DNA of 6,086 bases from the NCBI GenBank assembly GCA_002391385.1, contig DGEY01000084.1:15325-21410 (forward strand), read 5' to 3'. Below are positions 1 through 6,086 of the stretch, piece after piece (position 1 is the first letter of the stretch; each line of letters opens with the position of its first letter). The position numbers and the translations under genes were made by a program. A model generated the notes under the pieces. It saw only the letters and a program-made list of their open reading frames with translations. It searched no databases and was not told the origin of the DNA. Origin of the DNA: Firmicutes bacterium UBA3914. Its GTDB lineage: Bacteria > Bacillota > Limnochordia > Darwinibacteriales > Darwinibacteriaceae.

Positions 1-1020
1 ACTCTGCAAAACAGGCTCGGAGGGTGCGAAGTAGGGCGTTTGGATCCACAGCCGCTCCTTGGCTCCGCTGATCAGGTTGAAGTAGCTGAGGTTGATCACA
101 TCCTGGCCGATGAACTTGTTGTACAGACCGTTGGCAATAATCTGAGCCGGCAGGTGGCCGTTGGCTTCCACTTCGGGGAAGTAGTGCTGCAGGCGGTGGC
201 GGAAGCCCAGGTTCCCCTTCCGGGCTGAAGCAACCCAGTCGGAAATGAAAATCTGCTGCAGGTCCCGGACCACGCCTCCGGTGAGGCGCACGTGGGTGTC
301 CCGCCAAACCATGCCTCCCACTCCCTCGGCGTAGTGCTCACCCACGTTCATGCCGCCAAGGTAACCAATCTGGCCGTCGATGATCACCAGCTTGCGGTGG
401 TTGCGGTAGTTTAAAGCCCGGGCCCACGGCCGGATCCCCTGGACCCTGCCTCCGGCCTCTTTCAGTCTTTGGAACAAGGGGCGTACAAAGGTGAACCCAC
501 AGCCGAAGCTGTCGTAAAGCAGCTTCACTTCCACTCCCTGGCGGGCCTTTTCCTGGAGAATGGCAAAAAGTTCCTGACCCACCGCATCGTTGTGGATGGT
601 GAAATACTGGACGTGGATGTGGTCTTGGGCGGCCCTAAGATCCTCAAACAGCCGGGCGAATTTCGGCCCGCCGTTGGTGAACACCTCCACGGAATTATCA
701 GCGGTGAAAATGCTGCCGCAGCATTTGTAGTGGAACTGCTGGGTGGGGGAAAGCTCAGCCCCAGAGCGGTTATGCCACCTGCGGGTGATGGCATCCAATT
801 CCAGAAAAATGGCCCGATGGCGCTGGCGGATCTTTCTGCGCTTGTAGTCCCAGAACACGTCACTGCCCATGACGCTGTACACAATCAGCCCCACCACAGG
901 AAGGAAAACGAGTACCAAAATCCAGCTGAAGCGCTGCGTCGGCTTCTTGCGGCTAAAGAAGATCATGAAGATGACGAAAAAGAGGTATCCGATGTACAGA
1001 AGCGATAGAATGTGTCTCAT
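1..1020 (-). CDS. cls: Cardiolipin synthase, N-terminal 340 residues (3' end beyond the window)
   Basis: This membrane phospholipase D-family enzyme joins two phosphatidylglycerols into cardiolipin and glycerol. Translating the minus strand from the ATG at 1020 gives an open frame of exactly 340 codons to the window edge. Two hydrophobic segments (about residues 4-22 and 32-50) form the N-terminal membrane anchor. The first catalytic HKD motif is clear in NYRNHRKLVIIDG, with H208, K210 and D215, followed by GGMNVGEHY. The start of the second PLD domain is visible (WIQTPYFAPSEP, near residue 325), but its HKD motif lies outside the window. The start is supported by a GGAGA ribosome binding site about 7 bases upstream. 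The gene is divergent from the glutamate dehydrogenase gene. Its promoter is not clear: an AT-rich TTTAATAT lies near 1070 on this strand without a convincing -35 box. Family assignment is firm; completeness cannot be judged. Confidence 0.93.
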   Translation of the reverse strand, partial: MRHILSLLYIGYLFFVIFMIFFSRKKPTQRFSWILVLVFLPVVGLIVYSVMGSDVFWDYKRRKIRQRHRAIFLELDAITRRWHNRSGAELSPTQQFHYKCCGSIFTADNSVEVFTNGGPKFARLFEDLRAAQDHIHVQYFTIHNDAVGQELFAILQEKARQGVEVKLLYDSFGCGFTFVRPLFQRLKEAGGRVQGIRPWARALNYRNHRKLVIIDGQIGYLGGMNVGEHYAEGVGGMVWRDTHVRLTGGVVRDLQQIFISDWVASARKGNLGFRHRLQHYFPEVEANGHLPAQIIANGLYNKFIGQDVINLSYFNLISGAKERLWIQTPYFAPSEPVLQS

Positions 1021-1142
1021 GGTATCTTCTCCTTCAGCAAAAGAAGATGGGCCCCCGATCCCCTGGACATATTAAACACCAGACCCCTTTCTCCTGCAGG
1101 ATCCGGCCGCCAGCCGGTCCCTAGCTGGAGGCCCCATGGGCG

Positions 1143-1171
1143 TTGACAATACAACACCAGACTTGTAAACT
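1143..1171 (+). promoter_or_regulatory. Sigma-A-type promoter for the glutamate dehydrogenase gene
   Basis: A perfect -35 hexamer TTGACA (1143-1148) is followed after 17 bases by TAAACT (1166-1171), a 4-of-6 match to TATAAT. The next bases are AT-rich. Transcription would begin near 1178, giving a leader of roughly 85 bases. An 8-bp palindrome CCCATGGG (1133-1140) sits just upstream of the -35 box and could be an operator, although nothing else supports that. Confidence 0.7.
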
Positions 1172-1199
1172 AATTAATAACAACCTGAGAACTGACACG

Positions 1200-1235
1200 G
1201 CAGCGGTGCTCTCCACGAACAGCAGGCACCGCTGC
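1200..1235 (+). promoter_or_regulatory. Perfect 10-bp inverted repeat in the gdh 5' leader
   Basis: GCAGCGGTGC (1200-1209) is exactly complementary to GCACCGCTGC (1226-1235), with a 16-base loop. It lies between the predicted transcription start and the ribosome binding site, which begins about 10 bases after the stem. It could be an mRNA-stabilising hairpin, a weak attenuator (only AATTT follows, so a poor U-tract) or a protein-binding site. No known riboswitch class was recognised. Confidence 0.6.
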
Positions 1236-1263
1236 AATTTCCACAGGAAGGATGGGTGATTAG

Positions 1264-2526
1264 GTGGACAAGAACTACAACCCCCACGAAGAGATTATCA
1301 AAATCATCGATCGGGCAGCTGCCCTCCTGGGGCTGGAAGAGAAAGACTACATCCAGCTCAAGTATCCCGAACGGGAACTGAAGGTTTCCGTGCCCGTAAG
1401 GATGGATGACGGATCCATCCAAGTCTTTGAGGGCTACAGAGTACAGCATTCGGGAATCAGGGGCCCTTACAAGGGCGGCATCCGCTACCACCAAAAGGTG
1501 GACATGGATGAGGTTAAGGCCCTGGCCGCCGCCATGACGTTCAAGTGCGCCGTCGTGGATATCCCCTACGGCGGGGGTAAGGGCGGTGTCACGGTGGATG
1601 CCACCAAGCTCTCCAAGGGCGAACTGGAGCGGCTGACCCGTAAGTATACAGCACTCCTCTATCCCATCGTGGGACCCCATGTGGACATCCCCGCCCCCGA
1701 TGTGAACACCAACGAAGAAGTCATGGCCTGGTTCATGGACACCTACAGCCTGGTCAACGGCCAGCTCACCCTGGGCGTGGTCACGGGCAAACCCGTTCCC
1801 CTAGGAGGATCCCTAGGCCGGCGGGAAGCCACAGGTCGCGGCATTCTCCTCGTGGCCAGGGAGATCGCCAAAAAGATGGGCTTGAGCCTCCAAGGTGCCA
1901 CAGTAGCAGTACAAGGGGCGGGCAGTGTAGGAGGAACCGCGGCACTCTTGCTGCACAGAGAAGGCTGTAAAGTGGTGGCCATCAGCGATGTGTCCGGCGC
2001 CATCTACAGCGAAAAGGGGCTGGATATGGAGGCGATCATCACCTTCCTCCGGGCCGAGCGGGGTAGACTGCTGAAGGACTATACTGCTCCCGATGTGGCG
2101 AGGATCTCCAATGAGCAGCTGCTGCAGCTGGAAGTGGACATCCTCATCCCCGCCGCGCTGGAAAACGCCATCCACGAACGGAACGCCCCCCATGTGCAGG
2201 CCAAGATCATTTTGGAAGGCGCCAACGGACCCACCACCTCGGCCGCGGATGCCGTTTTGGAGGAAAAAGGCGTCACGGTGGTACCGGATATCCTGACCAA
2301 CGCGGGCGGTGTGGTGGTCTCCTACTTCGAGTGGCTGCAGAACCTGCAGGCTGAGAAATGGGACGAAGATGAGATCAACCGCAAGCTGGAACACATCATG
2401 GTCAGGTCCTTCCACGATGTGTGGAACATGGCGGAAAAAGCCGAAACGTCCCTGCGCATGGGCGCTTACATGCTGGCACTGGACCGGCTGGTCACAGCCA
2501 GCAAGCTGCGGGGCATCACCTTTTAG
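1264..2526 (+). CDS. gdhA: NAD(P)-dependent glutamate dehydrogenase (Glu/Leu/Phe/Val dehydrogenase family)
   Basis: This cytoplasmic enzyme reversibly converts glutamate to 2-oxoglutarate and ammonia, linking nitrogen and carbon metabolism. The 420-residue product has the usual length of the hexameric GDH family. The substrate domain contains K70 in PYKGGIRYH, K94, and the catalytic lysine K106 in PYGGGKGG. The 12-residue spacing of K94 and K106 matches the classical K113/K125 pair. D146 in DIPAPD fits the catalytic aspartate. The Rossmann domain has VQGAGSVGG (G218, G220, G223) and an acidic residue at the end of the second strand (AISD, D242). NAGGVVVSYFEW (346-357) carries S353, which together with K70 favours glutamate over leucine as substrate. 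The GTG start at 1264 directly follows an in-frame TAG (1261-1263), so no longer form is possible. An AGGAAGGA ribosome binding site lies about 11 bases upstream. It appears monocistronic, with its own promoter and terminator. Cofactor choice (NAD or NADP) cannot be fixed from sequence alone. Confidence 0.95.
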   Translation: MDKNYNPHEEIIKIIDRAAALLGLEEKDYIQLKYPERELKVSVPVRMDDGSIQVFEGYRVQHSGIRGPYKGGIRYHQKVDMDEVKALAAAMTFKCAVVDIPYGGGKGGVTVDATKLSKGELERLTRKYTALLYPIVGPHVDIPAPDVNTNEEVMAWFMDTYSLVNGQLTLGVVTGKPVPLGGSLGRREATGRGILLVAREIAKKMGLSLQGATVAVQGAGSVGGTAALLLHREGCKVVAISDVSGAIYSEKGLDMEAIITFLRAERGRLLKDYTAPDVARISNEQLLQLEVDILIPAALENAIHERNAPHVQAKIILEGANGPTTSAADAVLEEKGVTVVPDILTNAGGVVVSYFEWLQNLQAEKWDEDEINRKLEHIMVRSFHDVWNMAEKAETSLRMGAYMLALDRLVTASKLRGITF

Positions 2527-2537
2527 AAGGGTCTAGT

Positions 2538-2567
2538 CCCCCGGGTGGCCATCACCCGGGGGCTTTT
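2538..2567 (+). terminator. Intrinsic terminator after the glutamate dehydrogenase gene
   Basis: CCCCCGGGT (2538-2546) pairs perfectly with ACCCGGGGG (2554-2562) around a 7-base loop, followed by CTTTT. It starts 11 bases after the gdh stop codon. The opposite strand has no T-run after the stem, so it should work mainly for gdh rather than for the converging minus-strand operon. Confidence 0.88.
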
Positions 2568-2639
2568 GCGCCCGCCACTATGGTCCATCATATGGTTCTC
2601 CGTGGAAATTGGCGTGCGCTTTCACCTTGACCCCGCCGA

Positions 2640-3272
2640 TTAAGCGCTGCCCGAAAGGACCAGGGCCGGCTCGTCCGGCAGCAGTGCCCGGATGAGTTCC
2701 TGGTAGCGCGAGCTGAGGTGGGGTGGGCTCCACTCGGGGCTGCGGCACATAAACACACAACTAAAGCGCTCCCGGCACACGCTGAACAGGTCTGTGGTGT
2801 GTTCAAAGGGGAAGTCCCCCTCCAGCGTGGCCAGCTGGGAATCTTCCCGCCTGATCCACTTCACCGACGTAGCGGGCCGCTCTTCCACCACCCTGCGCAG
2901 CCAGTTGCCGCAGTTGCAGTAGTCTTCCCCCGTGTAGTAATGGTAATAGTCGTGGTGGAAATCCACGTTAACAATCCTCAGGGGCTCGCCCCGGGGCAGG
3001 CGGTCAATGACCTGTTTGATGCTGCGGTGGGTCTCGGAGAGAAACACCTTGGCCGCATCCAGGTTCAGCGAGCGCAGGAACGCCCTAAAGGCGCTGAACT
3101 CCGGGATCACATCCACGGCACTGATCTGCGGATAGCCGGCATACCTCTCTGCCCACAGTGCAGGGAGCTCCTCCCGGGGTATGCTCTCGCCTCCCCGCAG
3201 GAAGTACTCGTCCCGCTCCTGAGCGTTGGCAGCGATGAAATAATCGAAGTCGATGCTCAAAATGGCAATCAT
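2640..3272 (-). CDS. Conserved protein with DxHxD motif, UPF0489/arginase-like (function unknown)
   Basis: A soluble protein of 210 residues with no signal peptide or membrane segment. The N-terminus is a hydrophobic strand ending in acidic residues (MIAILSIDFDYF, D8 and D10). A central VDFHHD gives a DxHxD motif (D104, H106, D108), the type of metal-binding motif seen in ureohydrolase/arginase folds, followed by H111. It is followed by CNCGNW (119-124) and a SPEWSPPH segment (178-185). This order recalls the UPF0489 family, but that is recognition from memory and not a search. A GTG at 3278 would extend the protein by two residues. The GGGAGG ribosome binding site sits 8 bases before the ATG at 3272 but only 2 before that GTG, so the ATG is preferred. 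It starts 20 bases after the rRNA methyltransferase stop and is the last gene of the minus-strand run. No terminator was found after it. The substrate is unknown. Confidence 0.7.
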   Translation of the reverse strand: MIAILSIDFDYFIAANAQERDEYFLRGGESIPREELPALWAERYAGYPQISAVDVIPEFSAFRAFLRSLNLDAAKVFLSETHRSIKQVIDRLPRGEPLRIVNVDFHHDYYHYYTGEDYCNCGNWLRRVVEERPATSVKWIRREDSQLATLEGDFPFEHTTDLFSVCRERFSCVFMCRSPEWSPPHLSSRYQELIRALLPDEPALVLSGSA

Positions 3273-3292
3273 CTTCACCGCCTCCCACTTAC

Positions 3293-4015
3293 CTAAAGCG
3301 GCTGCAGCAGAGCGATTTGACGTTTGCCTAGTTTGAAATGGTCCACGCGCCGAAAGGCTTCGTGCTTGAGCCGGGGCTTTTTGTCGGCGACGATAGCCAA
3401 AACCGCCGGGCCTTCCTTCAGGGCCCGCCGGCAGTTGATAAAGAGGCTTTCCAGGGGATCGCCGCCTTCCCCTCCCCAGCTGGCCAGCTGGCCGTAGGGA
3501 AGGTCCGTGATGATGATGTCTACATCCTGGACCGGAAAGGGGCTGAGGTCGGTGATATCCCGCTGCCCACAGGAAAAGGCGATGCTTCTTCTGCCCAAAC
3601 GGTCCCGCAGGCGCTCCAGGCTTTCCAGGGCGGCCCTGTGGGAGTCCTTGCCGAAGGCCGCGGCGTAGCTTTCCAGCTCCCTCCGCCTCCTCTCCAGTCC
3701 CTCGGGGGAAAGCAGGGAGAGGTTCTTCTCCGCTATCTCCAAAACCAGGGGGTCCAGGTCGGTGGCGATGAGATGTCCCACCTGCCTTGGAAAGAGAAAG
3801 CCGATGGTGGTGAGCAAAAACGCACCACCGCAGCAGGGATCGTAGATGCGCAAGGGCCCATCTACCCCCTGCTGAGCTAGGATGGCAAAGGCGCGCTGCA
3901 TGATCTCGCTGGCCAGCCGCACCGGGAACCCCGTGGTACTGGGCGCACTGTACAGCACCCGGCCGCTGGCGAAATCGCTGTAATCCCTTTTTTCCACCTC
4001 GAATTTGTACTTCAC
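3293..4015 (-). CDS. AviRa-like 23S rRNA methyltransferase (SAM-dependent)
   Basis: A predicted S-adenosylmethionine-dependent rRNA methyltransferase of 240 residues. The N-terminal DFASGRVLYSAPSTTGFPVRLASEI (roughly 14-38) resembles the opening of AviRa, the avilamycin-resistance enzyme that methylates a guanine in 23S rRNA domain V (known of that family). Motif I is YDPCCGGAFLL (58-68), where CC replaces the common xG. The acidic residue of motif II is in ATDLDP (84-89). The catalytic-type motif IV is TDLPYG (170-175), followed by a tryptophan (W180) and glycine-rich segment, as in AviRa. A helical, charged insertion (about 100-145) separates motifs II and IV. The GTG start at 4015 has GAGG about 5 bases upstream and lies 16 bases after the GrpB stop. 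The fold is near certain and the AviRa relationship likely. Whether it methylates the same base or gives drug resistance is inference. Confidence 0.85.
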   Translation of the reverse strand: MKYKFEVEKRDYSDFASGRVLYSAPSTTGFPVRLASEIMQRAFAILAQQGVDGPLRIYDPCCGGAFLLTTIGFLFPRQVGHLIATDLDPLVLEIAEKNLSLLSPEGLERRRRELESYAAAFGKDSHRAALESLERLRDRLGRRSIAFSCGQRDITDLSPFPVQDVDIIITDLPYGQLASWGGEGGDPLESLFINCRRALKEGPAVLAIVADKKPRLKHEAFRRVDHFKLGKRQIALLQPL

Positions 4016-4031
4016 TGCTCCCTCACTTCAC

Positions 4032-4609
4032 TCACTCAGACTCGATCCAGCCCGCCCGGGCCAGAATCTCACTGATCACCGTGCTTTTGGCATCTGCGTA
4101 ATGCTGGACATGGCGCCAGGAGCGCGCGGCTAAGCCCCGCTTAACCTCGGCGTATTTTTCCCGGTCCTGTGGGCTTGCCCGCAGCCAATCCCGCAGGCGC
4201 AGCATCTTTTCCACTTCACTGACCCCAGCGCTGAACACATGCAGGTTGATCTCTGTATCCGGCCCCTTCAGCATGCGGTGCTCCAACCAGTCCGGCTCCC
4301 GGATACGCAAGCTGTACCCGACCGCCTCCAGCTGCGGGAGATAAGCGTTTCATCCGCCGAGTCTTCCACCACCAACACTATGTCGATGATGGGTTTGGCA
4401 CACAGGCCGGGCACGGAGGTTGAACCCACAATCCGCAGCGCCCTCCGCCCCAAAGCGGCACTAATGCGCTGTGCTTCCCGGGCAAACAAAGCGGGCCAGA
4501 CTGGATCGTATTCCACAAGTGTAATGGGCGCATTGTGGGGCTTAAGCTCCGCAACTTGCCCTGCCTGCAGCTCCTCATCGCTGCGCAGGTGGGTATCGTC
4601 AGCCGGCAC
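4032..4609 (-). pseudogene. GrpB/UPF0157-family gene split by a one-base frameshift
   Basis: GrpB proteins belong to the nucleotidyltransferase-like fold; their cellular role is poorly defined. Two adjacent frames together make one GrpB protein. The first (4609 to about 4341) carries ITLVEYDPVWPALF, GSTSVPGL and AKPIIDI. The second (about 4340 to 4032) carries LPQLEAVGYSLRIREPDW, LEHRML, INLHVFSAG and a C-terminal helical region ending in SEILARAGWIESE. They meet where family members read straight through, and restoring one base near 4340 yields about 192 residues, close to family length. The first frame alone runs on through about 25 unrelated residues to a stop at 4268. A second defect is probable: LRI passes directly to VGSTSVPG (junction at 4430/4429), whereas relatives usually have EH between, so six bases seem to be missing. 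The GTG start at 4609 has a perfect AGGAGG 7 bases upstream and overlaps the transporter's end by 11 bases. Sequencing error is the main alternative to a real mutation. Confidence 0.8.
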
Positions 4610-5816
4610 CGGCCACCCTCCTTTCCCGCCCAGAATCCACGGTGCCAAGCAGGGCCACTCCCACAAGGAGGATAGCCCCCAGCACATAGGCAGTGGAAAA
4701 GCTGAGGACGGCTGCCAGGCCGTAGCCCAAAAGGGGCCCAGCGGCTGAACCCAAATCCTGCCAGGAGTTGTAGCGGCTCACCGCCCCAGCACCCTGTCGC
4801 TGAGCAGCGTCCCCCGCCGCCGCATCCAGGAACACCTTCTGGGCGTTGGTCAAAACGAAGAACACTGCGAAAAGACCAATGGTTGTATAGATACCATCCG
4901 CCACCGCTATGCCCAAGAGGGAACCGGCCTGCAGCAGGGTGGCAAGGAGAAAAGGCCCCCTCCTACCCCAGCGATCACACAACCTCCCCGCCAGGGGCGA
5001 TACCACCAGCGTGCTCAGCCAGTTAATGGCCGTAACGGCCCCGGCAACAGTGGCAATCCCCAAGAGCTGCCCGAAAAGGACCGCCCCCTGCCCCACCCTT
5101 TCCTGGAGCACCGCGGAGAGGGTGGAAAGGACCATACCCCAGGCCACCAGGTGAGTAATCAAACCGGCGGTGGAGGCAAAGGCCGCAGAAAGGGAACCAT
5201 GGGGCTGCTCCCGGGAAGGAGAATCCCAGGCGGTGCCGGTCCCTTGGCGATCTGCATTGGCATCCGAACCATCCAGACGCAGGACGAAGGGCACTGCACC
5301 CAAGGAAAGCAGGCCAGCAGCGGCCAGCGCCCAGCTGTAACCAAAGCGGTCTGCCAGAAGACCTCCGCCCAAAACCGCAAAGATGCTCCCCAAGCGGGAA
5401 ACAGACTGGATGGTGCCTAGGGCCAGTCCCAGGCTTTGGCCACTGGCCTTGAGGGCCACCAGGTAACCGCCGAGCCTGAGGTGGGAGTAGCACGCCCCCC
5501 AGATGATGCGGGCTAGAAAAAAGAGCGCCGCACCCAACGGAAAGGCGTACACAGCTGTGGATAGGGCCGTCAGCAGAACCACCGCCAGCATAATCCCGGA
5601 GAAATCCCAGCGGGCAAAGGAACGGGCAGCCCAGGTGTTGGTGGCCAGGCGCACCCAGCGGTTTGCACTCAGAAGAACACCCACCATGAAGGTGGAAATC
5701 CCTAAAGAGCCGGCATAAAGGGGCAGGATGCTGTAGAGCAGTGCATCGCCCAAAAGGGCCAGGGCGGTGATGATGGACACTAAGGCAATGGGCTTGAGAT
5801 AAGCTCTGGCTGACAT
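4599..5816 (-). CDS. Major facilitator superfamily (MFS) transporter, 12 TM
   Basis: An inner-membrane secondary transporter of 405 residues, typical MFS length, with about 12 hydrophobic segments in two halves. The first half spans roughly residues 8-180. A hydrophilic linker (about 181-215, rich in D, S, Q, G) separates it from the second half, which ends near 392. The cytoplasmic motif-A-like sequence GRLCDRWGRRGP (287-298) marks the loop between TM8 and TM9. The equivalent TM2-TM3 loop is degenerate (NRWVRLATNTWAARSFAR). It resembles drug/metabolite efflux carriers, but the substrate cannot be named. The only in-frame start is the ATG at 5816. A strong AGGAGG (5839-5834) lies an unusually long 17 bases upstream, or 14 if the G-run is used, with no alternative start between. 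It is first in the minus-strand run, and its stop overlaps the GrpB start, implying translational coupling. No clear promoter was found in 5817-5950. Confidence 0.9.
   Translation of the reverse strand: MSARAYLKPIALVSIITALALLGDALLYSILPLYAGSLGISTFMVGVLLSANRWVRLATNTWAARSFARWDFSGIMLAVVLLTALSTAVYAFPLGAALFFLARIIWGACYSHLRLGGYLVALKASGQSLGLALGTIQSVSRLGSIFAVLGGGLLADRFGYSWALAAAGLLSLGAVPFVLRLDGSDANADRQGTGTAWDSPSREQPHGSLSAAFASTAGLITHLVAWGMVLSTLSAVLQERVGQGAVLFGQLLGIATVAGAVTAINWLSTLVVSPLAGRLCDRWGRRGPFLLATLLQAGSLLGIAVADGIYTTIGLFAVFFVLTNAQKVFLDAAAGDAAQRQGAGAVSRYNSWQDLGSAAGPLLGYGLAAVLSFSTAYVLGAILLVGVALLGTVDSGRERRVAGAG
4609..4622 (-). promoter_or_regulatory. Ribosome binding site that fixes the GrpB start inside the transporter gene
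   Basis: On the minus strand AGGAGG lies 7 bases before the GTG at 4609, within the last codons of the transporter gene. It selects this GTG over the in-frame ATG at 4687, whose extra 26 residues (MCWGLSSLWEW...) are simply out-of-frame transporter sequence. Confidence 0.75.
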
Positions 5817-5949
5817 GGCTGCTAGCTTTACCCCCTCCTTTGAGGTAATTCCGCACCGCCCAGCCCTTTGCCTGCAGGATTTTGCTCCTTAGAAAACATA
5901 TTCGCAAAGCATGCCCTATCCCTGCCTGCCGTCGGTCAGCTAGCAAGAA

Positions 5950-5969
5950 ACCCCCGCTCAAGGCGGGGG
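5950..5969 (-). terminator. Intrinsic terminator of the gene entering from the right
   Basis: CCCCCGC (5951-5957) and GCGGGGG (5963-5969) form a perfect 7-bp stem with a 5-base loop. Read on the minus strand it is followed by TTTCTT, so it terminates leftward transcription. The stem begins immediately after the stop codon (5970-5972) of the upstream gene. It therefore separates that gene from the transporter operon. Confidence 0.82.
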
Positions 5970-6086
5970 CTAGAGATGCGCTGTGGGTAGCTCTACCGGA
6001 TCTACTTGCAAGTCGATGAGCAAAGGTTTACCCCGCTGCGGCACCTGTTCCAAGGCCGCCTCAAGTTCCGGCGGAGCAAGGCGCAG
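5970..6086 (-). CDS. C-terminal end of a probable thiamine-diphosphate-dependent enzyme (partial)
   Basis: The minus strand is open from the window edge for 38 codons and ends in TAG at 5970-5972. The peptide has an ELEAALEQ helix, then GKPLLIDLQVDPVELPT. This pattern is typical of the extreme C-terminus of acetolactate synthase, pyruvate decarboxylase and related enzymes: a helix, then a small residue plus P-x-L-I-D-strand, then VDP and a proline-rich tail. The stop abuts a hairpin terminator on the same strand, which supports a real gene end. The fragment contains neither the diphosphate-binding motif nor any catalytic residue, so the specific enzyme cannot be named and the family call is tentative. 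Confidence 0.5.
   Translation of the reverse strand: MRLAPPELEAALEQVPQRGKPLLIDLQVDPVELPTAHL

Noticed and set aside
469..1008. Plus-strand open frame of 179 codons
   Set aside because: It lies wholly opposite the cardiolipin synthase gene, whose minus-strand frame carries the HKD motif, membrane anchor and a ribosome binding site. The plus-strand product resembles no family and has no upstream Shine-Dalgarno.
1093..1104. CCTGCAGGAT shared with 5871-5880 as a possible dispersed repeat
   Set aside because: The match is only about ten bases around an 8-bp palindrome, with no extended flanking similarity, so chance is sufficient.
1813..2415. Minus-strand open frame of 200 codons inside gdh
   Set aside because: It is an antisense shadow. 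The plus strand encodes an intact glutamate dehydrogenase with all catalytic residues.
1264..2526. Leucine or phenylalanine dehydrogenase instead of glutamate dehydrogenase
   Set aside because: The length of 420 residues and the K70/S353 pair fit glutamate dehydrogenase. Leucine and phenylalanine dehydrogenases are shorter and differ at these positions.
2568..2639. Terminator for the minus-strand operon
   Set aside because: No stem with a following T-run on the minus strand was found between the end of the DxHxD gene and the gdh terminator.
2718..3296. Plus-strand open frame of 192 codons
   Set aside because: It is an antisense shadow of the DxHxD gene, which has a well-placed GGGAGG site and coherent motifs. 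The plus-strand product shows none.
3338..3880. Plus-strand open frame of 180 codons
   Set aside because: It is antisense to the AviRa-like methyltransferase, whose motifs I, II and IV are all in the minus-strand frame.
4330..4355. Programmed ribosomal frameshift in the GrpB gene
   Set aside because: No slippery heptamer or obvious stimulatory hairpin is seen at the junction, and GrpB proteins are not known for recoding. Mutation or sequence error is simpler.
5023..5961. Minus-strand open frame of 312 codons overlapping the transporter
   Set aside because: It is an alternate frame of the transporter gene. It crosses the upstream spacer without a ribosome binding site and reads as low-complexity G/P/C/H-rich sequence, whereas the other frame gives a clean 12-TM protein.

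Overview
The window looks like a chromosomal stretch of a fairly GC-rich member of the Bacillota (Clostridia-like). The grounds are strong AGGAGG-type ribosome binding sites, frequent GTG starts, a two-TM-anchor cardiolipin synthase of the Firmicutes type, a sigma-A-like promoter (TTGACA-N17-TAAACT), and GC-rich hairpin terminators. No rRNA, tRNA, CRISPR array, insertion sequence or phage gene was seen.

Layout, left to right. (1) 1-1020, minus strand: the first 340 residues of a cardiolipin synthase that runs off the left edge. (2) 1021-1263: a divergent intergenic region with a good promoter for the next gene and a perfect 10-bp-stem hairpin in its 5' leader. (3) 1264-2526, plus strand: a complete NAD(P)-dependent glutamate dehydrogenase, closed by an intrinsic terminator at 2538-2567. 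(4) 5816 down to 2640, minus strand: a tight four-gene run transcribed leftward. It holds a 12-TM major facilitator transporter, a GrpB/UPF0157-family gene that is frameshifted here, an AviRa-like 23S rRNA methyltransferase, and a small protein with a DxHxD motif that resembles the UPF0489/arginase-like group. (5) 5970-6086, minus strand: the last 38 codons of a gene that looks like a thiamine-diphosphate enzyme, ended by a terminator at 5951-5969 that separates it from the four-gene run.

The glutamate dehydrogenase and cardiolipin synthase are housekeeping metabolism (nitrogen/carbon exchange and membrane lipid). The four-gene run is the accessory part. Its genes overlap or lie within about 20 bp of each other, so they are probably co-transcribed. 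An efflux-type transporter together with a relative of the avilamycin-resistance methyltransferase suggests a drug-tolerance or ribosome-modification role, but this is inference. The most concrete anomaly is the GrpB gene. It is split by a one-base frameshift near 4340 and also appears to lack two normally conserved residues just before its GSTSVPG motif, so it is either decaying or carries sequence errors.
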